Source: Rallus limicola (lineage: Eukaryota; Chordata; Aves; Gruiformes; Rallidae). Taken from it: 64,000 nt of DNA. The stretch covers positions 1,302,001 through 1,366,000 of the forward strand of contig JAKCOZ010000022.1 in the NCBI GenBank assembly GCA_022605955.1, in the 5' to 3' direction. A program made the translations under genes and the position numbers. Positions 46,901 through 60,364 of the stretch are shown piece after piece (the first letter of the stretch is position 1; each line of letters begins with the position of its first letter). The notes beneath the pieces were generated by a model. That model saw only the letters and a program-made list of their open reading frames with translations, was not told the origin of the DNA and made no database searches.

Positions 46901-49434
46901 GTTTTGGGAAGATGGAGATGCAGCCCAGCCTGCTTGCATCTGCCTGGGGGGGTGGCTGACCCCCACGGTTCCCCATTCTTCCAGGCTGCTGGATGCACGG
47001 GATGCTCAGCTCCATCCCTGCCCTTCCTAGAGAGCAGCTCTATCCCATTGTAGCCAGTTTCCTCCCATCCCACGGAGTTGGCAGGGGAAGGGAGCAGCTT
47101 GCCAATCCTAATAGAGTGTGTGCTTTGCCTGGACTTTGGGGCAAGCCTAATGCCTGAGGGGCAACACCATCAAGGGCAGGATGGAGGAGAGTAGGGCTGC
47201 ATCCTGCCCGGCACTGCAGGGCTGGAGGGTGGCAGGCAGCCTTTGGTGCTGTGCACCTTGGCTGTTGGCTCCCACCTCTGAGTCCCAGCAGGTGACTGTC
47301 TCTGAGGAACGTGGGGTTAATTCCTCTTCATGGCTTGGGATTCCCTGTGCTGGCACAGCTGGCTGTGCCATGTCTGGTGCTGCCTGCTCTGCTCCTGGGG
47401 AGTGTAACCCCGGGGCAGACCAGCACCTTTTGTAAACTGAAGCACCAGCTTCACCCTGGGGAGGAAAGCCCAACTTAAGGGGGAAAAAGTGCTTTAGAGG
47501 GTGTGTGTGCATCGCTGCCTGGTTGATGTCTTGCCTTTCTGCTGCGGGTGTTAAGGGGGATGTTGTGTTGTACAGTCCCATGAGTAGCTCTGTGTCCCTT
47601 CCTATGGACAAGTGCATCTCTTCTTCCTCTCTGAGTTGGGGGAAGCTTTATAACTGGCAGCAGTCCTCATCTGTCAGATCCCCACCTTGAGCTGGCCCTT
47701 GGGAGTTTGCAGCGTTGCTCTTATTCTGGGTGAGGTGTTCCCCTGAAAGCCTGTCTTTAATTTGCTTCCATCCTCATCTTTCCCAGCTGCCTGCTGTTGG
47801 AAAGGGTGAGGAGATGTGGGTGAGGCAGCCTCTTTGAGGGCTGCGGGGCACGGGACAATGGTGTTGTCCCTGCCCAGAGACACTCTGCTGCTCCTCTGGC
47901 CCTGCTAGCCTGGGGAACAGGGGTTACCATAGTGCCTGGTGTGCTGTGAAGCTCACCCTTCTTATATGGCATCCATGGGCTTGCACCAGTGAAGGGGTGG
48001 CTGAGGGGGGGAGCGGGGATGGAAAGTCCTGCCCCGTGCCAACTCCTGCCAGCTGCCCTGGGGCTGGCTGGCTGAAGAGGTTGGTGTGGCTGCTCCTTCC
48101 CCCTCTGGTTTGCTAGTAGGCCTGCAAATGCCCTTGCAGTGACGGTGTAACTCTTGTTTCCAACTCATTAAGGTGCCGACTTGGTGGCACACGCTAAGGG
48201 CACAAAATCCTTTCAGCAACTGTGAATTAAAAGCAAGAGGAGACAAACAAAACCAACCTAAGCTCCCAGAAACTCCTGAATGGCCTGTGTTTGTTCTTGG
48301 CAAGAGGGGATTTTCATTCCTTTTCTTTGAAGGAGCCTCCTGAAGCTGCTTATTTCCGTGCTCTTCTTGGCTGTGACGATTTTATGCAAAGAAGTCAAAA
48401 TCAGTAATGTACAAAGCAGCGGTTGCCAGGCCAGTAATCCTCACCCTGCAAATACTGCACAAGGTTTGGCTAAAAATGTAAAGACTTGAAGCTGCTTGAG
48501 CTAAACTCTTTAGAGAGAAGTGTGAATGTTTCTGTCAGGGGTCCTGTGTGGGCTGCTGGGTAGGTTCCCATCTCTTGGCCGTCGGTGCAAATCTCCTGGC
48601 GTATAAAATAAATCCCCTTCTTCTGGGAAGCAGCTGCTGCAAGGCCATGGGACCAAACGAGCATCCTTTTGGTCCTGTGCATGTCTGGAGTTACCTTGTC
48701 TGTTTGGACAATTCCCCAGGTCCTGTGGCAGCGTTGGGAAAGTGGAAAGAGTAAGCCAAGGTTTGTCATATGAGAGTTTTGCTGCTGTTGCCCTGCCTCC
48801 TGCAGCAGCAGTGCAGAAGGGAGCCTGTTCCAAGGTCTGGTTGTGCTCCAGAACCTTCTCTGTGGAGGGGAGAAGCTGGAGGCCCTCCAGAGTTGGAAAC
48901 ATGCTCCATGGAGGCACCTTCCTCTAGCCCCTGAGGAAGAGGAGGGTTATCTCTTGGCTCTGGGAATTGCAGCTGCTCACTGGGCTGCGCCTGGACAAGT
49001 TCCTGAGAGCAAACCCATGGCTGGAGGTGCTGAAACATGCTCCTAGCACAGTGAGAAGCAACAGCCAGCCACGAGCTGCTTCTGGGTCTGGCTGCAGAGG
49101 GCAAAGGAGGGTTTTCTTCCTGCTCAGCACGAATCGCAGTTGCTTCATCCTGGCAATGGAGATGAATTGCTGCAGTCAAACCTGGCTTTGCAGAGGCTGG
49201 GGAGGAAGGGCAAGCACCTCCTTCCACCTGCTACGGTTCCCTTTCCATGGCTGCACACCTGGGGTTTGGAGTGTTTGGGAGCCTGATGTGGGTACGGTGC
49301 CAGGTCCTGGCAGCACAGCTCTGAGCTGTGTCAGCGCCTGTGTAGCAGTTGGAAGGGTGGGCTCTCAGGTGGGCTCTTCTCGGGGTGACAGGACAGATAT
49401 CCCAGGCACAAACTGCAACTTCGGGAGTTGCAGT

Positions 49435-49620
49435 TAAATGCCAAAAATGCTCCTTCATTGGGAGGGTGTCTGAGCACGGGGCTAGGCTGCCCAAAGAGCC
49501 TGTGGAGTCTCCAACCTTGGAGATACTCAAACCTGGAGCAGACAGTATCCTGGGCAGCCTGCTGTAGGTGGTCCTGCTCGAGCAGGGTTTGGACTGGGTG
49601 ATCTCCATAGGTGTCTCAGC
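49435..49620 (+). mobile_element. CR1-like LINE 3' end, diverged
   Basis: The blocks gctaggctgcccaaagagcc, gtggagtctccaaccttgga, ggcagcctgctgtaggtggt and gggtttggactgggtgatct follow the order of an avian CR1 3' end. The terminal repeat is lost. It is more decayed than the other copies. Confidence 0.8.
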
Positions 49621-51394
49621 CACTCAACTGTACAGCAGTCGTCATTCCAGACACACCAGGTGGAGTTGGCTCCTTTGGCTGCTACCACTGAAAGTCTCTT
49701 GGTGCATCTGCTTTGCCTTTTGCTGCTGGCTTGCTGCTTACAGTGGGAAGGAGGTAAAATGGGGCTGTAACAGCTCAGCAGCCCAGGCCCTTGTGTGCTT
49801 TAGCTGATGTGTGGGGCAGAGGTGGTGGTGTGGTAGAGACCTTCCACTTCACAATGAGCTTGTGGCCGGACAAAGCACCGTCTGGAGGAACCTGGCGTGG
49901 GCAGGGGCTATGGTAGGATGCTCAGTTCCCTTGGTGATGCCCTCTGCCTATGGCAAAACTCCCACCCTGGATGTAAGCACAGCAGGGAGCTGGGAGAGGA
50001 GTGATGAGCAACTGTTCTCTGGTTCTGGCCAGGGTGCCCTGGGCGGCACTGGGAGTGTAGTCTTGCCCCATCTATGCACCTTTTTGCCCACGTTTCTCCT
50101 CTTGGGTTCCCTGCAATTCCCTTGGTTTGGGTATGCAGAAGTTTTCTTCCAGACATTTTGTCATTAAAAATATGTGGCTTCTCCCCATGTCGAGCCTGAA
50201 GACACCCCAGCTTTGCTTTAGCTTGCCAGGGAAACCAGGGAAGAGCACCCCTTGGCTGAGAATTTAGAAAGTGTGTGTGTGTGAGTGGAATAGTTCTATA
50301 ATTAAATGCCTAACCCTGTCCTGCACACTGGATGTTAATCATAGCACTGCTGAGTTGTGAGGGCGACCAGGAGGGGCATGTGCAATGCTTTCCTCCTTTT
50401 GTAGGTCATTTTAAGGTAAATGGAAGAGCTGCTCTGCAGGGTTGGCTTTCTGATACCTCATTTGTCCAAGTGATCCTTGACATTGGGTAATGAGCTAGAA
50501 GATTTGTCCAGTGCTTAAGGACGAACCCAGTTAACTGTATCATAAATAAAATCTCTCTGGCATCCTTCTCCATGTCAGACCCAGCAATTAGAGCCTTAAC
50601 TCCTTGGCTGAGGCTGCTGCCTCCAGTTCACAGCAGAAAAATATTTCTAGCTGAAACCAGGGTTTTTCAGGTTTCCACCTGACAATGGCCCTGGATTTTC
50701 CAAGGTTTTCTGAGGGTAAATCATTTTTGGCTGGATGCTTTCAGCTGCTTAGAAGCCACAGCTGGAATGAGGGCAGGGGAAAGCGGTTCCCTTGGCTGTG
50801 TACATCAGTAGGAATTCAGAGATATGGTTGTGGCGTGGGGAGAGCAGGTTTGCTGATGAGCAGGTGTGACTGAGGATGCAGTTCATGTTTCTTTTGCATC
50901 AGTGTTCAGCTCTAGTGAAGCAAAATAATGATGCACAGATAATGTTCTTTGTGTGTTTTCCCCACGACAGCTTTGCCTGGAATATAAAGGCTGGAGCAGG
51001 CAGCAGTTACACACTGCAGGCTGCATCCAGGCAGATACTTGCCTGAATTTCAGTGATGCCAGAGACTGGCAGCCATCACCTTCTGCCTGTCATGGGGTAA
51101 ATGCACAACAGCCACCGTAGTGATATGCATGTTGGGGGTTGGAGGCTAAAAGCAAAGGCACTCTGAGCTGCCTCAGAGGAGAACAGAGTGATGTTGTGTG
51201 TGACATGGCAGAAAAAGCATCGAGGTGCCTCTCTTTGGAGTGTGTGTTTGTCATCACCCTGACTGTGCACAGCTGACATTGTCTGCTGATGGTCTTACCC
51301 CATGTATTCCTTTCCTACCCTGTTTAGTCCTTTTTCCCCTCCCATTTCCACGTTGTTCCCTGCAGCTCTCTCTGTTCTCTCCAGGCCCCCCCCT

Positions 51395-51755
51395 CCCCTC
51401 AAGGTTAAGGGGGGACGACCTTATTAATGTTTATCAATATCTTAATTATGGGATGCAGGGGGAAATGGCCAGCCCCTTTTCAGTGTCTGTGGGACAGGAC
51501 AAGGGGCAATGGCTGCAAGTTGGAGCACAGGAAGTTCCACACCAACGTGGGGAAGAACTTTTACCCAGTGAGGGTGACAGAGCCCTGGGACAGGCTGCTC
51601 AGGGGTGTGTGGAGTCTCCATCTCTGGAGATATTCCAGCCCTGTCTGGACATTGACCTGTGCAATGAGCTGGGGAGCTGCTTTGGCAGGGGGTTGGACCT
51701 GATGATCTCTTGAGGTCCCTTCCAACCCCTGTGATTCTATGATTCTGTGATTCGA
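51395..51755 (+). mobile_element. CR1 LINE 3' end
   Basis: It shows the end of the reverse-transcriptase frame (gacgaccttattaatgttta), then caaggggcaatggctgcaag, then tgatctcttgaggtcccttc. It ends with three tail repeats, gattctatgattctgtgatt. It resembles, in opposite orientation, the copy in TEDC2 intron 3. Confidence 0.95.
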
Positions 51756-52108
51756 TGTGGTGACTGGTTGGGCTTCTTGCTGGGATTTTTTCCCCCTTCC
51801 CCCACAGGGTGCCTGACCCACATCACTTCCCTGCTCTGGGAGCTTCCTCTGTAGTGGCTGCTGAATGGGGCATCACATCTCTCTTCCCATCCCCAGTTGC
51901 AGGCTAATGAGGATACATCCATGTAACAATAAACAAACCTCAGTGTGGCAGTGAGTGCTCTTGCCAAGCCATGCATATTTACTGAGGTCAGGAAGAAACA
52001 CTGGTATGCTTTTGGCTGCTGGTGCCAAATTGAGGGGAGGAAGGGTATATGGCAGTAGAAGTCTGGAGTCCTTGCTCACACATCTCCTTTTTTCTGTTGA
52101 ATATGAAA

Positions 52109-52165
52109 TTAATGTAATCCATTAGCTAATGTAATCCATTATCAATCCAGTGATGGGTAATCAGC
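52109..52165. promoter_or_regulatory. Tandem TAATCC homeodomain-type sites
   Basis: The 15-mer TAATGTAATCCATTA occurs at 52,110 and again at 52,127 without a mismatch (period 17). It is followed by CAATCC at about 52,143 and GTAATCA at about 52,157. TAATCC is the known target of OTX, PITX and goosecoid-class homeodomains. The cluster is AT-rich in a GC-rich setting and lies about 370 bases before the exon at 52,526. A regulatory role is an inference. Confidence 0.35.
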
Positions 52166-52525
52166 TGGAAAGAGGACGGCACATCACATCTGGGTTTAGT
52201 GACAGAGGTACCAAGCAGCTGAGGGAAGGTTCGCATCCTCACTGTGAGCGTGCCTGTGCATTAGTGTGCTCAGGCTCATGGCTGCTGAGAATCCCTTAAA
52301 AAGCTTGGTGCTCAGGCCTGGGGGGTGGAACTGAGCCATCCTGGATGGGATTCGGCTGGACCACATCACCCAGCAGGTCTCAGCCGTGTTTGGGTGGGAA
52401 GCACATCTCTGGGCATATGGTTGCCCTCCTTGGTGGGCCCCAGTCCTCTCTCACCTCTTGCTTGCGTGCTGATGATGTCCATCTCACTAACGGGCAGGGT
52501 CTCCATCTCTTTCTCTCCCTTCCAG

Positions 52526-52647
52526 CGGCGCAGGGTGGCTAGTGATGGTGGAGCACGCAGGCCTGCCTCACCGTGCAGGATCTCTTGGCCGCAGGGAGGA
52601 ACTGCTGCGGACCCTGAGGCCGGGGGCGGGATGGACCTTGTCAAAGG
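52526..52647 (+). other. Probable 5' exon of an unidentified plus-strand gene
   Basis: The exon has 122 bases between a strong acceptor (tctttctctcccttccag, ending 52,525) and a strong donor (AAAGG|GTGAGT, intron from 52,648). It is GC-rich and contains two ATGs that stay open to the donor. One is at 52,545 (MVEHAGLPHRAGSLGRR..., leaving one base over). The other is at 52,631 in a good context (GGCGGGATGG), giving MDLVKG with two bases over. It fits a second exon joined to the CpG-island donors at 19.6 or 20.1 kb, with translation starting here or downstream. I do not recognise a protein from these few residues. By recalled human gene order, neighbours of TEDC2 such as ABCA3 or TBC1D24 (both with untranslated 5' exons) are possible, but this is a guess. 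Confidence 0.5.
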
Positions 52648-55600
52648 GTGAGTCGGGCTGTGCTAAGCTCCCTGTCTTCCACTGATGGTTGGTGGGGGAG
52701 GGTGAGGGAAGAGGTGTGCTGGGGTTTGGGGAAGCTGAGCTGAAGTCTGCCCTCCAACGCGAGAGTTTGGTGTGCCTGACGCCTTCATCTTGTTTTCCTA
52801 TTGCAAAGCAAACCTCTGCCCCTGGGGAGAGGCTGTGCCCCTTGCTGCTGAGAGCAACTGCTGCAGCTGGGGTGGGCTCACAGCCTCTTCCCCCAACGTG
52901 TAGTGGTGGGAGCTGTGGCCAGTGCTGGGCTTTACTTTTGAGTTGGAGGGTTGCTCTGGGAACTAGCTGTGAGTAAGGAAGGTGTGAAGGGTAGGGTTTG
53001 GACCAGTGGTGAAACCCTGCACGTAGTCAAACCTGACTGTCTGACTGCAGCAGTGGTTAAATCCCTGTGTTTAACCTCAGCCTGTTATGTCACTCCCCAG
53101 AGCGAGTGCTGTGCAAAGAAAACTATTCTTTCCTGTTCCCCTTATGTCTGCTGTTGTTTTTCCCATTAAGTTGCGGGAAGATTTGCCTCTTCAGGGAGCT
53201 TCCCCTGGGAAGCAAGGGCTGGGCTGTCCTGAAGCCTTTTGCAGCCACCACGAAGCGCTTCCCACCTGAAGATCTGTGCCAGGATCACTTGAGTGTGATT
53301 GCATGGGGGTGGAGGTGAATGCAGGGTGGGTGCTGGTCCGTGCTGTTGGCATGGGCAAGGGTGGGTGGCTGCCATCATGCTGTGGGCAGGAGGGGTGCAG
53401 AGGGAAGGAATGGGAGAAAACATCTTGTCCTTGGAGGGGTTGTTATTCTCCATATGGAAATAATTGCTGGCAGGTAAAGGAAGTTCAAAGGCTGGGAAGT
53501 GATAGGGTGGGCCAGTCTGAGGGCAGGAGAGCAGACCCTTCTCTGCTTACCCCTGGGGAGGAATGGTTTTGAGCTCTCTGCTGGGCTGAGGGTGAGAGGA
53601 AAAAAACACGTGTTTATTAAGGGATTTGAGCTGGGCTGGACCAAACACCTCTTGGCTCCATTGTCTGGCTGCTATGAGTGTGTGTTCATGGACTGGCCTG
53701 CATGCTGAAGGTGGTGAGGGACACCCAGCTCCTCGTGTGTGGGGCAGGCAAGAGAAAGGGAGCCTTGGAGACTTCTGCTGCTGTCTGCACGTGCTTTAGA
53801 AACCTCCAAGTGAAACGCAGCCAAGGAGCAGCCTCCTCCACTGCTGAGCTATCTAGTCCTTTCCCCAAAGCTAATTTTGCCTTTGTGATTACAAAGGCTG
53901 GTTTGTGTCCCCTGCCTTGGCAGGGCTCGCCATTGGCTAACATTGGCTTTGTCTGCCACAGGCTCGCAGAGCTGCAGATGGGCTGGGGCGAGCAGCCTCT
54001 CAATGCTGGGATTGTTTGCAGCCACCTCTGCCTCACTTGGGGGACAGGCAGGGTGTGCTTGCCATGCCACCCCTGCACCTCGCTGCTACTCTGGGCTGCT
54101 CCAGGTCCCCAGCACCCCTCTGAGCCAGGCACAGGGCTGCTGTGCTGAGTCCAGTCCTGCTGCCAGCTGTCCCCGCTGGGAGCTGCCTTCTGGATGTCTG
54201 TCTGCTCAGAGCAGGGATAGGGATGGCTCATCCAAAGGGCATCTGGTCCTGGCTGGATGGAGATGCACTTCCCTAGGCCTGTGCCACCTGTGCTCCAGCC
54301 ATGCAGAGAACTGGGGTGCTGGATATCCCCACTTTGGTGCCCTTGCCAAGGGACAGAGGGATGGAGCCCCTTGGGGTCTCCAGGTAGAGGGACTGAGCCT
54401 CTCTGCTGCTCCCCATCCCTGCCCTCCTCTGGGCACTGTCTGTGTTGGAAGGAGAGTCTGGAGAAAACAACCCATGAGCAGGTAAGGGATGAGCTGGGGG
54501 TGCTGGAGTGGGGGCAGGAGCTTAGTGGTGGGTGCGGTAACTGTGTGCAGTCTGTTGTCTGAATGCAGGTGCCTCGCAGCTGACCTTGAGGGAAGATGTA
54601 AGGTGATGGGGTGTTAAGGCTGAGCACACTGCCTGCAGAGGGACAGATCTTTGTTGCTGGTACAAGAAGAGGTCGTGCAGAGCAGAGGAGCAGGTGATGG
54701 GCACAGTGCAGGCTGTTTCTTTTGCCAGATCCCTGAGACCCTCCCTCTTTGGGTCTGCTGGTGGACTGGTCTCTTTGGGGCTGGACCTGCTGCCCAGTGG
54801 TTACAGCAATGGTGGTCAGGGTTGTTTTAACGTGTGTGAGCAAAGGAGAGAACAGGTTTTTATGCGTTCCCTCCACCCCAGGCCCTTGGCAGGAGTCTGG
54901 TCCCTGTGTATCCCAGCTGCCTGGGGACAGCTGTCAGTCCTCTACCCCTTCCTCATGCTCTCACGTTGGAATTTCTGGCTGGACTCTTTAGCTGAGAGGT
55001 CGTCAACTGCAAGGGCTGCCCATGCCTGATTCCCCACACAGCCCCCCCTGCTTCCTAAACACAGGTGGAAGGGGAGAAGGGCAGCATGACAGGGTACAGC
55101 AGGACACTGGGGCTGCTATGGGTTCCTGTGGGTCTGACCCCTGTGGGGTGGGCACCAGGGATGTGAGGGGGCAGTGTGGCACCGCTGCTTACTCAGCACC
55201 GCGTGGCCCAGCATAGGTGCGCTGCTGGTACCCCACATCTCTGTTGACCTTCCCACCCCATCCTGCCCCTGGCACCCTCCTGGCACCCCAGCTCTGTGTG
55301 CTCCCCACAGTCTGGGAGTGCTCCCCACAATCTTTGGCCATATACCCGTGTCTCTCAGGCTAGATCTATTGTCTTAAATTATTACTTACTCGCTTGTGCA
55401 AGGGCTGTCTCCTGGGGGGGATGGCCACGGTGCTTTGAGCATCAGCTACAGCTTTGACCGGAGGGGCTGTGTCACCCAGCGCCTGGCAGTATCCACGGCT
55501 GTTTCTTGGCAGGGCACTGTGCCTGCGGACTTGCCTCCCCCTTGCGCTGTCTCACACAGCAGTAGGTGGTTTCATCATGGAGGGTTGTTCTTGCTCACTG

Positions 55601-58600
55601 GTGCTGTGAAATGTGACGCTCCTGCTGCTTTTCCTGTGTGCTTCATCCCTGGGGTTACAGCTTTGGGAAGGGGGGGAAGCCCTCTGTAAGGAGGTGGTGG
55701 TTGAGACATCAAAGGCATTGGAGCGGGAAGGATGTAACAGATCCACCTGTTGTAAGGTGCTTTCCTCTCTGCTTGAGAAAATAAACCGTGTGAGGTAGAA
55801 ATGCTCTGCACAATAACTTGCTCTTTGGGACTGTCAGAAGGCAGCCGCAGTGTCAGCCCTGGTCAGGGTAACAGGGTGTGATTCTCACCCCAGTGCTTGC
55901 TTTGAGGTGCTGGCCAGGGCAGAGTGGGGTGTGAAGGCACGAGACAGCCCCTAAGGCTCTCTAATTGTTTTCCCTTCCCCCAGCTCCCCTTATAGTTCTG
56001 ACCTAGAAATTCCTCACTCCCTTTTCCCAGTTGGCTTTGCTAAAGACTTGACTAATTTCTGGAGTATCAATTACTCAGTGGATATGGGGAGGGAAGGAAA
56101 TGTCCACTCCTGACTGTGGGTGTGCTGGTGGTGCTGGGCTGGGGGACAGGTGCTGGCCCTGCCCCGGGACCCCATGCCACACCGCTTGCCCAGGAGGGCG
56201 CAACCACTGTGCGGGTGTGTATTGGGGAGCGAGTTGCCATGTGTTTCTGTGCATCGCTCTGGTGCTCTTGCTTCATTTAAGCAGGAAACCAAATTCTGGG
56301 CTCATGGTCTTCAGTGGCATGTTTTCAGATTGTGTTGCTCTTTTTTCCCTCCCTGGAAGTCCCTGTGATCGATGTCCCCAAAGTGGCTGCATTGGATGCA
56401 CTGTGGGGCAGGCACAGCTGCCTCAGCTGGGACTTGGCCACAACAATCACTGGGGTCCCCCAAAGAGGTCAGATCTACTGAGATCTGGTGATAATGCCAG
56501 GGTTCTGGGTCCCCTTGGTCCCTGTGGGGTGGGATGCTCCTGGCCCTCCCTGCAGCTCTGCCCCTGTCCTGCTCACTGGCCTCTCTGGGAGCGTGCTCCA
56601 GGCTGCAGTTTGGGTAGCACTTACTCCTTTAAAGCTGTGCTGCTGCTTCATCTGGGATAATTCTTCAGATGTGTGGTGACAGCAGCTGTTTTTCAGGTTG
56701 CAAATACCTCTGTGCCCTGGGGGTTGCACGAAGGAATATATTTCCTTGATCTCTGCAGGCTCCTGGTGTGCTGGTGGAAGCAGATTCCCCATTTAACAAC
56801 AAAGTAAGGGCAGGTTGGCAGTTTCTTTTCCTTTGCTCCTCTGCTGCGATGTTGCTGCTGTATGTTCCCCTGTGTAAAGGGCTTTGGCTGGAGGCAGCGT
56901 TTGTCCTGGGCACCTTCATACCTGTGATGGGTCCAACTGTGCCAGGAAGAGCCTGGGCCACCTGTGTGAGTCCTGTAAACCTGCTTTTTGGGAGGCAGTA
57001 CCTGAAACTTTTGTTCCCCTGACCTGTTGGGAACTGGCAAGCATGCTGGTAGCGGCTGAGATGCTTTGTGCTTGTGTTTTGGCAGGATTATTGCAATAAA
57101 TGGTAAATGACTTCATTAATAACCTGCAAATTGCTGCTCTCCAGCTGAGCTGTGGGATCTGTCTGTGCACTCGCCCCTAGACTGAAGGGAGCTGCCAGAA
57201 CCCTCCAGTGCTCATGTTGACATGTTTAGCTAATAGATGCTGTGGGCAGAGCGGGAGCTTGACAGCCAGCAGTGACACAGCAGCAGAAGCTCGCTCCCAA
57301 AACTGGCTGTTCTTTTAGGGCATGGGGGCAGGATGCCATGCGGTGGGGTGGGCACCACCTCTGGAGCCAGGTGTTACTCTCCTGGACCCACAGCTGGTGC
57401 TCGGAGCAGAAAAGTCTGGGAGGTGAGGAGAGCTCTGCTGTGAGGAGAGCTCTGCTCCCAGGCAGAGAAACCGAGGAGATAAGCGATTGCCGCTGCCCTG
57501 CTCCAGCGTGGTGTCACGCAGTCTACCCCTGTCTTCCACACAGGCACGAGGTTGGCATTTCAAACCAAGTCATCTCCTCAGGCAGCCCGCAGGCATCTGT
57601 TTTCCACCTTTTCTTGCCAGTGGACTTTGGAAATCCAGGCGTCCCTGCTTTGGGCAGAGCAACTGTGAAGTTTAGCTCTTTTTCCTCCTGTAAATTCACC
57701 TTCAGCTGGGTCCTGCAGGAGTTTCCCCACAAGCTCCTGAGTCTTGAGGGGTGTAAAGGGGGTGAGGAAGGGTTGGGAGCTGTGAGGGGCGCAGCTCTAC
57801 CCTGCAGTGGGAAGATCTGGAGTAGGGCAGCAGGGAAGTGAGTGCAGGATGGCCTGTGAAGCAGGGCTCTGCTGGTGCAGCTCCTTTGCCATAGGGTCAG
57901 CATGCAGGAATGCCATGGAAACTTCTGGTTTAATGCACAGGTGTGTGTACCTCGTAATGCCTGTTGTGAGCTGCAGGGTTGTGTTTGAGGAATTGAGCTC
58001 AGACCATAGGGACTGACACCGCAGAGAGACGCTTGGCTGCATGGGGTGTTCCTAGGGCCGGGCTGTGACTGTCAAACAGCCTTTCCAGGGCACAAAGTAA
58101 ACCCCATCAAAGAGGCTTGCTGCAGGATGTGCTATCCTGTGTGGTGTGTGTCTACGCTGGCTGGAGAAGGACAGGGGAGAGCTCTGTGAAGCTGTGCCAG
58201 TTGCCTGCTCTACATGTTTGTGAAGGTTCCTGGATCTTTGCGCTGGGGAGCCTGGCACACTGTCTGAACCTGTGGGTCTCCTTGGAAAACAGGTGCAGCT
58301 AGGAGTCTGGAGAGCAGCGTGGCAGTGCTGAGAGTGCCCTTTGGCCAGTGCTGTGGGCTGTGCTTGGGACCTGGGGACTCTGCTGCCGGACCCACTGAAT
58401 GAGTTTGGGGTCTCCTCTTGGGTGTGCAGGAATGCTCTCTCCAGGTGCATCTTGCAGCAGGGGTGGTTTTGCTCTACAGAAGGGCTCAGTGGGTACCAAT
58501 CTGAGCTCTGCTACATGAGTTCTTTCCCTGTTTGGCCAAGCCTGGTGTCTCGGTGTACAGGCTGTGCTGTACTGAAGCTGCTGAAAGCTGGGAGGGACTG

Positions 58601-60364
58601 TTGGAGCTGAATTTAGTGTAGGGCCACTGTCTGCAGCACATAGCTGCGGCTTAGGAAGAGGCACTTGCTGTATTAAGCTGTGGTTTACCCACCCCCCCTC
58701 AGCCCCAAGTAACAGCTGCTTTAGCACATGGTGTTCCTCTTGCTCTGGCTGCCTGTGCAGTTCCAGTCCTGCTGGCCCTGGGTGAGGGGCCCTGGGGATA
58801 ATTCCCCTTGCAGGAGAGGCACTACCTAATACTTTGCATTGTCAAATTGCCAAGGTGCTGCCACCTCTGTGAGGGCTTGCCATGTCCCTCTCTTCTGGAA
58901 AGTGTGTCCCCATGAGGTGCTGGCCTCCTGGGGCTGTTTGTCTCCCCACCCAGCAGCCTGGTGAGCCCCAGGATGCCAGCAAGAAGCAGCAAGAGTTGGT
59001 TTCCCTCTTCCCGTGGAAGCAGGGGCTGTCTTGCTCTCCATGGGCATAGCCCGGCTGTGTCTGCACATTGGCTTTACTGCTAATAGAGCTGCTGCTTTAC
59101 CCATTGGCTTCTCTATCCAGAAAGGGCTCGTGAGAGCAACTGCAGCTTTCCCTCTGCTCTACAGAGCCTATTTAGCTTGTGCATCCTCCTGCAATGATTG
59201 CTAGATTTCATCAGGCGAGCGGCGCGTCTGTCTTAATAGCCTGTGTAATTTCTTCCAGAGGGACGCATCCCATTAAATCCTTAATCCACCAACCTGCCAA
59301 GGGAGCACGCTCGGGCTCTGTGTGCTTACTATTGATCTCTTGCACAGCCCTAATGCCACCCCAGAGGCTTTACCCGTTGGAGGAGCTGGAGCTTGTGCAG
59401 TCGGAGCCTTTGGAGGCGAGCTGGGGTGGCAAAGGGCTATGGCACACCTCTGCTTGCTCGGTGTGTGCTTGGCTCTAATGCCACCTCCGCAGCATGCTAG
59501 GGAATGCAGGATCCTCTCTGTGCTGTGTGCACTTGGGTGGCATCAGCTGGGGTCTGTGCAGTGTGAAATAAACTCTGTAGGAATGGAAGTGTGGTGGTGC
59601 AGGGCTGCTGTTCTGGCAGATCACTGCTGCCTTTGATTTCTTTCTACCCTCAAAGATGCTGGCTTGTTCCGCTCTCTTAAGAGTTTCAGGGTTATTGACT
59701 CTCCCTTTTGGATAGGGTTTTTTAAAATTACTTTTTATGAAAAGGCCTTTTGGAAATCAGCTGGTGTGTTACAGGGCCTGATGCTGCCTGGGCAGAGTCC
59801 AGCTGTGCTGGGGCAGGGGAACGAGAGGCCTGTGCTGGTCCAGCTCCTGCTGCACCATTCTGCTGCTGAACTGACTTCTGTGTCACCTCCTGCCATGTCC
59901 CCTTGCTTTCTCTGACCTCTTCTTCCTTCCTTTCCCCGGCTCCCTGTCCTAGCATCCCTCTCTGTGAGGCAGGAGTGATGTTGGAGGGAAGCCTTGCTCA
60001 TTTTTCATGCTCAACCACCACTGCAGCTGTTGACTGTGCTGGGAATTGCCTTTGATATACATTTACGGAGATGGTGACCTGTGAAAGAGTAAATCAAAGA
60101 CTTGACGGTAGTGCCTGGGGTGTACCTTAATGTGGCATAATCTCCCCATCTGTTCCTCTGCAAATAGCAGGCAGAAAACAAAGACACATCTGCACATCAG
60201 GCAGAGATCAGCCATAGGATGCAACTACCTGAGAGGAGGGGGGTGAGGGTGCTTGGGACATCTTCAGACGTGGGAGCCTGGAAGCAGGCATGTTAAACCT
60301 GGACTTGAGGAGTTTAGCTCCTGTGGCTGTAGCTCTGTATGAGGCCTGACTCTTGAAAATGACG

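Larger units (their letters stand above)
20081..52525 (+). other. Probable long first intron of an unidentified plus-strand gene
   Basis: About 32 kb without a supported coding exon, between the CpG-island donors and the exon at 52,526. The plus strand is visibly richer in G and T than in C and A, and complementary-strand frames are proline/histidine/glutamine-rich as a result. This is the usual mark of long-term transcription on this strand. It carries the CR1 and LTR copies listed separately and AT-rich islands at about 23.7-23.85, 26.9-27.07, 33.46-33.79 and 37.5-37.7 kb that may be conserved elements. Everything else in it is anonymous. Confidence 0.5.

Noticed and set aside
45644..47073. 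Minus-strand frames of 288 and 273 codons
   Set aside because: They have the same composition bias as other antisense frames in the intron, no family resemblance and no supporting splice sites.
53686..54876. A 396-codon minus-strand open frame, the longest in the window
   Set aside because: It is proline/serine/histidine/glutamine-rich in the way expected for the complement of G/T-rich intron sequence. No domain or conserved block is recognisable.
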